From Symbiodinium natans (taxonomy: Eukaryota > Sar > Dinophyceae > Suessiales > Symbiodiniaceae): a DNA stretch of 45,983 nt. The stretch is from positions 93,397 through 139,379 of the forward strand of contig CAJNDS010000444.1 in NCBI GenBank assembly GCA_905221605.1, in the 5' to 3' direction. Within the stretch, counting starts at the first letter, position 1. Every line of letters begins with the position of its first letter. The position numbers and the translations under genes were made by a program. Shown piece after piece: positions 11,501 through 21,900 of the stretch. A model generated the notes under the pieces. That model did not search any database and was not told the origin of the DNA. It worked only from the letters and a program-made list of their open reading frames with translations.

Positions 11501-14500
11501 GTTCGCTCTAAGTTCGCTCACAAGCTTTGCGTGGGGGAGGGGGCCGCGCCTTCGGAGCAGTGGGTCTCAAGCTGCGGGCGGTGGCGGTACGGTCAAGCTA
11601 GCTGTCTGCGTAACCCTACTTTGCGGCCAGGGTTTAAGTTGTGCCCCCTGTGTTTCCCCGAGGAACAGTCTTTGGCCGCAGCACAGGCTCCGAGCCCAGC
11701 AGTGCCCGCAGTTCAGGAGCCTGAAGGTTCGTCATCCTCATCGTCTGAGGACTGACAGCGGCGTAACCATGCCCCCTGCCACGTCGTCGCCTTCGTTCCA
11801 GGACTTTGCCACCTCCGCTGCAGTGAACAAGTCGGTGTTCGTGCTGTTGCAGGAGCGCGGCATTGTAGCCCCCGGAGTGTTCTACCACCACTTCACCGAC
11901 AAGACCCGGGTCGCCAAGTTTCTTGAGCCGCTGAGGGCTGGTGTGGAGATTGGGGGGACGACCCATAGACGCACTGAGGACGAGCTCTTGGTTGACCAGG
12001 CTACGTTGTTGGAGATGTGGGACTTGATTGAGCAATCCAGGACTCCGTCTACGCAGTCACCGACTGTCGCGCAGACTGCGACGACCGGCTCCAGTTCGAC
12101 GACCGCTGCTGAGGACAAGAAGCTGCCGAAAGGCTATTGGAAGGACTTCATCCGCGACTACGAAGCGGTCGTGGTTGACAACAGGCCTCGCAAATTTCCC
12201 GTGCACCTCATCGCAGGCGCAGATGACATCCTCGCCCGGATGGTCTCTGAGAAGAAGAACTTATCATTCACGCCCGTCCAGCTAGGAGAGCTCCTGGCCG
12301 CCCGCCACTTTACCCCTAGTCACCAGGTGAATCCCTGGTCGTTGAAGAATAGAGACGACCCATCCGTCAAGATGTTCGCAAAGGAGGACGGTACGTTCGA
12401 GAAGGTCGCCAAGACAGTTCCTGAGCCGCAAAGACTCCTCACAATGTTGGACGCCCTTGACGGCGTGAGATGGGCCTTCGTGTTCGCAGCGTGGGGGGAA
12501 AACGCCGACATCCACGATTACATTGACTGGTGACAGGACATGGTTCGTGACAACCCCTCACGCTTCCCGCAGATTCGCCAGTATTGGCGTAAGGCCAGCT
12601 GGGACATAGCCATGGCCATGCGGTCCGAGGTGACGTTCGCTGTCGCCGCCAAGAAGGTCATGGGTCTTCGCAGCGTGGCACCTCGCACTTGCCATGTCGC
12701 TTGTTCGCTGCGGGTCACTGTGGGTTCGGTTCGGCGTGCAAGTTTTCCCACCAGTCCCATCCACAGCAGCACTCAACCCCCGGCGTGCCGCCGCGCCCAC
12801 CCCGCCAGGGGCGCCGCCCGGTAAGGTTGTAGGCGGTGGTTCGGTTAGTTTGGTGACTAGGCGCCCCGACTCTGTAGGAGTCTTGCAGGCCAGCCGGCCA
12901 CCTGTGCCACCCGCGTTGGGTGTCGCTGCACTCAAACCCGCCCCCCACCAACCCCCTTCACATCCGTTCCCTCCGTTGCCTAGGGGGGGACTCGCTGCGC
13001 GTCCGTTCGTCCATCGTACAGTGTGTTCCGCCGTCGCAGCCGCCGTCGGCTCCGGCGAAGGCACGTTCGTTCGTTCCCGGCCCGCTTGGCCGTCCCACGC
13101 AGCCAACCAAACGTTCGCAGCCATCCGAGACGTCAGGTTTGGGTGACAAGGCAGGCCCGCACACAGGGGCGCCGATACCTTCGACAGGTTCACACCCGGG
13201 GCCCGTTAAGGTCACAGGTCAGGTTGCGCTGCTCTCATTCTTTGATGGCATTGCTACCGCGCTGTTCGCCTTAAAAGGCTTGGGGGTCGCCCCTGAGCGA
13301 AGACATCGCCAAAATTGCGAACCTCAGGGCGCTGCGCGGCGACAACCTTGCAACACTCGGAGTCAAGCTCCCACGCCCAACACACGACTGGCCCCTTCTG
13401 AGGTCGCGCAGCAGCTTTCGCAGGTCCTGACCAAAGGGACCACCGTTTTGGTGTGTGGGGCCCCTCCGTGCCATGATTTTTCAGTCATAAGGAGTAGTGC
13501 GCCTGGCACTTCAGGTGCAGAGAGGGTTAAGTTCGTAAGGTGGTCCGAGTGGTTGCTGCAGTTCGTGCGCGCATGTACTTTTCGTGTTGTCTTTTTGGCA
13601 GAAAATGTGTCCATGTCCTCTTCGTTGCAGTCCGAGCTTGACCAGGCATTGCAGACTTCATCGTTTCTGTGCGACGCCTCTACCTGGGGGGTCGTTTCAA
13701 GGCCCCGGCTTTGGTGGTCCAATGTGCTGCAGCCACCAGCAGCGACCGAGTGCATCCCTCCTACTGTTCTGGGGGGCGCGGCTCGTTGGCGGCGAGTTAA
13801 CCGCTATTGGGAGCTTGTGCCGTGCTCCCCGCTTCTTCCCAAACAGGTCGCCGCATCGTGCCCGCACGCCCGGTTTCACTCTGAGGTCGAAGCTGGTCGG
13901 GTCCGCTTCCCGTGCATTACCACACCTGCCGATTCCCCACAGGGCCGTCCTCCCCCACTTAAGAAACGTCGATCTGAGTCGCCGGGTACCATGAGTAGGT
14001 GGCAGGCGTCCCAGCGGGCCTATCCGCCTTGGCAGTTTCGCGCACGGCGCTTGTGAAGCTAGGCGAGTCTTGGAGAGCCCCCGACGCCGCTACTCGCGAG
14101 TGGTTGCAAGGTGTCCCGAGTGGCTACACTGCACCGTCGTCCGAGCACACCAGGTGCAAGCAGCTGGGAAATGCCTGGCACGCAGGCATTGCAAGGTTCT
14201 TGCTGTTCGCAGTGTTATTTCAGGCTGGTGTCGTCAGGTCTGAGGGTCTGTTGGTGCCACAGTGGTATCACGCAGTGCCCTCGCCTACCTTTGAGGTTCG
14301 CTGGCATCCTGACGGGTCCCGTCCGTTGCAGAGGGCCGCGTCGTGGTGGCACCGTTCTGGCTTGCAATGGGATCCGACTGAGCCCACTCCGCCGCCTTTG
14401 TGCTCGCCTCAAAGTGATGCGTTTGCGTCTGCAGCAGGTTTTCCCGCTCCAGGTTAACCCTTGCCTCGCGTGGGCAGTGCAGCGGCAGCGAGCATTAGGC

Positions 14501-17019
14501 CTGGCAGTCGTTGGCTTACGCAGAGCCGTAGTCGAAGACCTCCGCAGCTTGACCCAAGAAGTTCGCGAAGATCAGGACGACTTGACCGTCTTGCTCCCGT
14601 CGCACGTAGCACAGGTGTACAAGCAAGGCTCGCCCACACTCCAGTTCCAGCTTGTCACCTTGGCGTGGCTCCTCGACCTGTGCCAGTTCCCAGGTCGCCA
14701 GGACCTTCTCACAGAGCTTGTTTGGGGGTTTAAGATGTTGGGGCCTTTGACACCGGGTTCGGGGTGGCAAGTTCGCACCGACGCTAAGTACTCGCGACCT
14801 CTGCTCCGCCAGGAGTTCTCACAGGCGAACCGTGTGCACGTGCAGGAGGTCCTAAGGCAGCAAGGTCGCAGTGAACATACTGATACCATGCTACAAGAGC
14901 TATCCAAGGAGCGTGCCATGGGTCGGGTGGTCGGCCCAACTTCGTTCCCCTGTGCGCGGCCGGTCCAGGTGCTGCAACAAGTGCATGTTGCCAAGGCCTT
15001 CCCGGTCGTTCAAGAGTCTGAAGGAACTACCAAGGTTCGCAGGGCAGACGACTGGCTTCGCAGTTTCCACAACGCCACAGTGTTCGTCCAGGACTGCCTG
15101 CCATACGCCGGCCCTCCGTCCGTGGTGGCTCTTCCCCTCGGCTGTAAGGTGCGAGAAAAATGTCGAGCTTCGCTCGAACGTCTGAACGTCCCGTACAGAC
15201 AAAGAGTCTTGCGCTCGAGACGAACAGGCGCGAACTTTACCCGATCGTTTTCGTTAGCCGGGTGGGAGAGGAGGGAAAGCTTCAAAAACGAACTAAGCAT
15301 CTGGGACTCGAGGCAAACGCTTGCTAGCGTTCATAGCCGAACGTTCAAATGTACTGCTACACTCGACTTGTCATTATGAACACACGTGTTCAACACGACA
15401 AGTCTCGTACCGCTAACATGGAAGGTGCATTCGCACAGGCCACTCTTTTGTGCCTCTTCCCCTCGGCTGTAAGGTGCGAGAAAAATGTCGAGCTTCGCTC
15501 GAACGTCTGAACGTCCCGTACAGACAAAGAGTCTTGCGCTCGAGACGAACAGGCGCGAACTTTACCCACCTCGTCGCGCCGCTCACCCATCTCCGAGCGC
15601 GACCAAATCGACCTGGCTCGACAGGTCCTCGACCATCGATGCAAACAACACCTCGTGGTCCGCTTCGTCCTTTGCGAACTCGGCCAGTATTCACGAAGCT
15701 CACTTCTTTGAACTGGCCCTGCATCTGCTGAAGCTCGGACAGCTCCCCTCGGGAAATGGCATCGGACAAGTTCTCCGCACTTGACACTCTATGGAACGAG
15801 ATGCTAATTTGAGCCTCAGCAGCCCACACCCAGAACTGGCCAATGAACGCAGAAAGGACAGGGTCTTTGGTGTAACCCTTTACCAACGCGTGTTCTGCGG
15901 CTGAGTTGTCTACGAAGCACACGACGTGGCTGCACACGTGGCGAACGACAATAACGGTCGAGATTACCTGTGCAATAGCCTCCAACCAGAAAATGAAGGC
16001 CTTGGACGCGCACGAACGTGCCAACACGGACAGAGGAACTTGACCCCTAAAACCAACCGGCCTAAACCCCGGCGCAAGGAACACCGACCCAAAACCATTC
16101 GTGGAATGCTGAAGGGCTTGCAGGGGCAGGGATGCCTGGAGCCAGCGGCTCACTGCGTGTCGGCTCTGGTGAACCGTGAGGAAAGCATCCGAGTACAAGA
16201 TTGCGACGCGCACGCTGCGGACCTGTGGGCGCAGGTCGAAGCGAACAGGCTTCATTCTGGGAAGTAAGCGAAGGAGTTGCTCAAGGGATAACCGCAACTG
16301 AGGTTGCAGTGCGTAGCGACCGGGCGGGCCAACATGTTGGCGTGCATAAATCGGCCTGAGGAGTGCACGGCCCACGCCGCCAAAAACCCACGAACTGGAG
16401 TTTGCCCGCCAATTTTGCACACTGCCCGGCCGAAACCTGGCCCTCGTCTAGAATCTGCTGGATGGTGGCACACACCTTGCGAGCTCTATTAGACCCCGGC
16501 TGCGCGAACAATACTCCCTGGCGCCGCTCCCACAAAACCCCTAACAGCGTATTGACCTGGGCGGGTGGCTTGGCCTTAGCCTCCTTCATCTTCATCCCTA
16601 GTATGCGGTGAAACTCCTGGAACACCCAGAAAGCCTGTTGGGAGGTTGCCGCAGCTTCGATGTTGAAGAAATCGTCGACATAGTGCGTGGCGCACAACAT
16701 GAGCAGTGCCACAGACAAGAATGCCAGCACATCTGCGAACCGCAGGTAACCCCAAACTGAGGAGGTGGCTCCGAACGGAAGACTGTTGTGAATCCACAAG
16801 TGAGCCTGGTCACCATCAGGCACAAGGACCGCGCACTCGTCGGGGTCCCGGACAGGCAGCGTCCGGTACGCCCCCTCGTGGTCGACAGCGGACAGCTGGG
16901 GCTCATCCTGGCTGTCGAAGGAAGGCCTGTGCGAATGCACCTTCCATGTTAGCGGTACGAGACTTGTCCGAGTACTACTACTTCTCTACTACTTCTATTA
17001 CTTCTACTACTACTACTAT

Positions 17020-17089
<70 letters not shown>

Positions 17090-17288
17090 GCACTGCTGCT
17101 ACTTCCGCTACCACTACCACTACCGCTACCAGTACCACTACCATGATGGCCAGTACTTGTGGTTTGACCGCGTTATTGGTTTAGAGACTTGCGACGTGCG
17201 AAAACGTCGGTTTCAACCCTCAACCCTAAACCCTAAACCCTGGGCAGACCATGCGGGGGTGGGCAAACCATACGTGCTGCGGGTAGTG

Positions 17289-17358
<70 letters not shown>

Positions 17359-17367
17359 CAGTAAGTA

Positions 17368-17411
<44 letters not shown>

Positions 17412-17565
17412 CAGTAGTAGTAAGTAGGTAGGAGGGTAGGAGGTAGGTAGGTAGGTAGGTAGGTAGGTAGGTAGGTAGGTAGGTAGGTAGGTAGGTAGTA
17501 GTAGTATGTAGTATGTAGTATGTAGTATGTAGTATGTAGTATGTAGTATGTAGTATGTAGTATGT

Positions 17566-17599
<34 letters not shown>

Positions 17600-17665
17600 T
17601 AGTATGTAGTATGTAGTATGTAGTTGGTAGTTGGTGGTTGGTAGTTGGTAGTTGGTGGTTAGTAG

Positions 17666-17709
<44 letters not shown>

Positions 17710-17833
17710 TGTCGTCGTAGTCGTCGTAGTCGTAGTCGTCGTAGTCGTCGTAGTCGTCGTAGTCGTCGTAGTCGTCGTAGTCGTCGTAGTCGTCGTAGTC
17801 GTCGTAGTCGTCGTAGTCGTCGTAGTAGTAGTT

Positions 17834-17885
<52 letters not shown>

Positions 17886-18881
17886 TGGTAGTGGTAGTGG
17901 TAGTAGTAGCAGCAGCAGCTGCGGTGCTGCTAGTAGTACTGGTTTTACTAGTGTTGCTGCTGCTACTATTCGTGCGTTTTTTCTTTCTGCTTCCTTTTGT
18001 TACTACTGTAGCGATTTTTACTATGATTAGTGCTTTTTGTGATGAGTGTTCGCATTTTGACTTTGCTTCTATTGCTAGGATTGCCATTATTATTCGTGAT
18101 TTTGTGTGATTTGTTGTTGTTACAACTGTTATTATGAAGAGTATTCGTGTTGTTTGCAATTGCTATGCTATACGTAATCTGGTGACAATTGTTGCGCTTT
18201 GATTCAGAGAAACTGAGATGAAAAGAAGCAATGGTAGAGTTTGTAGTGTTGGTAGTTTGGAATCGAGTTTGGAATCGAGTTGTTTGAGTTATATGGTGGA
18301 GTTCCGAGTTCCGAGCGTATGAAGTCCACATCTCCCCGGAGGGTTCGTAACAAACATTTCAATTTCTTTACATAGCCTTTCACCTCGTTTGTTGAGTTGT
18401 TCAAACCACGAGACCTAGCCAGAGCTCAGAGAACCGAGTCTGTGCGGGTGCAGGTTGTGGTTAGAGAGGGGTTGTCATCCGGTAAAGCCTTCGTGTGTAC
18501 TTTCGTAGTTTGCAGTCGCGACAGCGAGAATTTCAGTGTCTTTGATTTTCTCGTCGCTAGTATTTCCATTTCCTTATTATGACTCTTCATATGTCACCGG
18601 TGTTATGACCATGCCTGTTCTTAGGAGTGCTAGTACAAGTACTTTTACACTTGCTGCGATTGCTCTTTTCTTGCTGCTTGTCTTGATATTTGTGGCCCTT
18701 ATGATGGTTAGTATTTTCACCTTTTTAATGCTACACCGATTGCGAGTAGCCTTTGTATTGCTGTTGCGGTGAAGCTATCATCAAAGAAGTAAAGGACCGG
18801 ATAACCCCGCACATCATGTTTTGCATGAAGACTGGTGGTGTGTTTGAGCGGGTGGGTGGGTGGGTGGGTGGGTGGGCGGGT

Positions 18882-18918
<37 letters not shown>

Positions 18919-21900
18919 TGTGTGTCTGTGTGTCTGTGTGTCTGTGTGTCTGTGTGTCTGTGTGTCTGTGTGTCTGTGTGTCTGTCTGTCTGTCTGTCTG
19001 TCCGTTGGTCCGTCTGTCCGTTCGTCCGTCCGTCCGTCCGTCTGTGTGTTTGCGTGCGTATGCGTGTATAGGCATGATGCGTGCATGTGATCGGTGCGAG
19101 ATCTCACCTTGTTTAATGCCGTTATACTAGGACTAGGGCTGTCGTAGCCAAGACCCGGATGTTATGGACAAGGCACAATTAGCTATTTGTCTCCACGCAT
19201 CTAAGCGCTGATTTTGTTGGCGACCAGCCCCTCTCAAGTTTTCAAGGGTTTTTCTCCATCACCGGTAAACATGAGACTCGTGATGGCACAGGGCGGCTTT
19301 CAGTGCACGCTTATAAGGCTTTTGAATGTGGCACAGGCGTGAAGAGATCATCTGTGCCTTCATGAGGCTCTTAGTGGTCCAGCAACAGGTGATGGCTTCC
19401 TGGGGAAAATGGGTCATGACAAGATGGGTAACATGAGACTCGTGATGGCACAGGGCGGCTTTCAGTGCACGCTTATAAGGCTTTTGAATGTGGCACAGGC
19501 GTGAAGAGATCTGTGCCTTCATGAGGCTCTTAGTGGTCCAGCAACAGGTGATGGCTTCCTGGGGAAAATGGGTCATGACAAGATGGGTAAACAGGTCTCT
19601 AAGTGCTGGAAAGGTCGTCCACAAGCTAACTTTTGTCTGGAGGTCATCTGGGTCATCTGAAGAACCCAACATGGAAACCGTGAACAAGGAAGTGAGCACA
19701 AGAACCGGCCCAATGAGCCAGACTACCGTTATCAACATTAGATTCATTGAATCCTCTGAAGGGAGAGAAACAGAAGCAAAAGAAGTATCTTCTTGGGTAG
19801 TTTTCATTCACTTCCTTCAGCTTTGCCCCCCCCCCCTCCCCCTCCCCCTCCCCCAGCCCTCACACAAGTCAAGTTTGCCAATAACTCCCCCCACCCTCCC
19901 TTAGCAAAAAACACGAGACAAAATGCATCGTTCCGCCACACAAGTTCGGCACCCATGAGCGGCATGTTTGCTGTTGTTGCATGCCGTGGCTTGATTTGTG
20001 AGGATGGCGACAAAGATGCCCAGCACCTTCGTGACATTTTCCGGCCTAAGGCAGGCCCCCCCCCACAGACCCTCACAGCCCCCTTGCATCTCGAAGCACA
20101 GAGAACGATAAGTTGCATTCCGCGATGTTGTGTGTTTTGCATTCTCTGTTTTGAGTCTGCAGGGCTTCACTGACAAGGACATTGTTGCTCTGTCCGGTGC
20201 GCACACGGTTGGGTTTCGTTCTGAGCTGCTTTTGTCCGCAACACTGCGCGGCACGAACGCGCCGCCAATGACCTTAGACGAGAACCTCGATGCAAGGGCC
20301 TGCCATGCGGACCGTTCTGGTTTTGAGGGACCGTGGACAGCTGTGGGGAGCTGAGACAACATGTGTGAACATGCTCTTTCAAGCAAGTTTCCTGACATTC
20401 GACATCTCAACGCTTCTTGCACTCAGAGCTTGGACATCTTGTGGGATTTCAGGACAAGCTCAAATTCGACAACACCTATTTCCAGGCCAATCCACACAAT
20501 CAGCTTGCTTTTGCCTTGTAGGTTGAAGGAAGAATTGCGCTGATGCAGGAAACGTGCTTCTCACAAACAGCAGTGGCCCACAAGTCTCAAGTTGCTTGAT
20601 GCGGTGCAGGACTTGCTAAACAAGACCTGGACGATGGAGACCGTCAAGTCAGGAAACAAGCAGTACAGGAGGGCATTCGCATCTTGCAGCTGGTATTCTA
20701 TCAGCAACGAACCTTCAAAAGGCGTGTTGCATGGACGGGAAGATTGCAGGTCTGGTAAGGAGATGATGTTGACAACTGCCGCAACCCCAAACAGGAGAGC
20801 ATTTTTCCGTCTGCATCAGTACTGTATATGCAGCGATTCTGAAGTGCCCGCTCGGAACACAGACCGAGCACAGTGTGCTGGCTGCCTGATGTTTGCTGCT
20901 AGTTGCCAAGGATATGGCTCTTGTCGAAGACCCCAAGTTCAAAGAATACGTGTGTTTCCCAGTAGCGGGACCTCACGCAATGCACTGATATGACGGTCTC
21001 TGACACATGCAAGGTCATGAAGTATGCCTCCAACCAGGGTGCCTTCTTTGATGATTACAAAGAGGCGCTACGGACTACTTGCGAAATCATATGGCAAGGT
21101 GAGTCCGTCTAGCTGGGCCAAGGGTTTCATTCGGTCACATGGTGTTTATGGATCCTGTCTAGACAGGGCGGCAGCCAGCAAACGATGTCTAGTTCAATCT
21201 AGCTGTAGATCGTTTATTTTTAAAGCATTCGGAACAACGATACCCCCAGCATCAATGCCACACATTCAAGACAAAGCAGGGCACCGTACCGCCGCAACCG
21301 AGCGAAAGATATGTCAAGACGCAAACCCAAAAGGGTACAAGGTCTACATGCCAAGGCTCACTTGGGGAGGGGAGAGCGGCGCAGCTCACCCTCGCCCCCT
21401 CCACCTCCCCCCCCCGGCTTTTCTTGCCTTCTTCATTTCGGATGAAAAATAAGAAATCCATGAACATCTCAAAAGACATTGAGCAGAATTGATAGGATTT
21501 TCATAAACGTAAAAAGAATCCGATGTATTAAAATTAAGAAGAACCCTATTGAATCAATAAGAGTTCGCTCAGAAATAATGGGGTCTTAGTAAAATTTGAG
21601 AACCCCAGGAAAATTTTTACGAATCCTATTAAAATATTGAGACAGTAGAAGTCTTTTTAAGAATCCAATCAAACTAGGGGGAATCCTATTAAAATGCCAA
21701 GGGGATAGAGGTTTTCGTAGAGAGAACCAAGAGAGACAGCGAAAAAAATGAAGTTGCCGCCGTGTGGCCTGAAGCAGTCACAAACCCCAAATTAAAAAAG
21801 ACTGTTTGGGGAGGATGTTTGGAAAAGGGCCCCTGTAATGGAAGCTCCATTTTTGGGTGGGATGGAGCCCTTTAAAGATGCTCGTTTTACGTCTAGGCGG

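Larger units (their letters stand above)
8642..16968 (+). mobile_element. Tyrosine-recombinase (DIRS/PAT-like) retroelement with C5 methyltransferase
   Basis: An 8.3 kb element bounded by different terminal sequences: A at the left (8643-8764) and B at the right (16924-16968). Inside, at 15275-15441, both are present joined and inverted, as expected of an internal complementary region or circle junction. Coding regions in order: Pro/Ser-rich ORF, tyrosine recombinase, unknown ORF, C5 DNA methyltransferase, RT and RNase H. Elements of the DIRS order pair RT/RNase H with a tyrosine recombinase instead of an integrase and make no target duplication; none is visible here, but ACTTGT is found at both edges (8636-8641 and 16962-16967). 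About 1.8 kb is inverted, splitting RT. Frameshifts in the recombinase, methyltransferase and RT/RNase H, plus an in-frame TGA, suggest a non-autonomous copy. Confidence 0.88.
7574..20002 (+). other. Intron 16 of copy 1, expanded to 12.4 kb
   Basis: The flanking exons end in GRLP and begin with DGDKD, contiguous in the family, so everything between is intron. The same intron in copy 2 is 626 bp (33000-33625). The expansion comes from a TAC array, an 8.3 kb retroelement, further microsatellites, a 162-bp tandem duplication and about 900 bp of plain AT-richer sequence. All element genes are transcribed in the gene's direction apart from the inverted RT/RNase H part. Confidence 0.85.

Noticed and set aside
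9930-12533. 867-codon ORF as one large protein
   Set aside because: Only its last part (from 11769) is protein-like. The earlier part overlaps the tyrosine recombinase in another frame, with Arg/Ser-rich nonsense composition.
15129-15567. Two separate retroelements back to back (8642-15396 and 15397-16968)
   Set aside because: Considered because each part has inverted ends. The RT gene divided exactly between them in frame, and the B/A junction, are explained better by one element with an internal inversion.
18731-19130. Cys/Val-rich and Thr/Asp/Arg-rich ORFs
   Set aside because: They translate the TG, CTGT and CCGT microsatellite.
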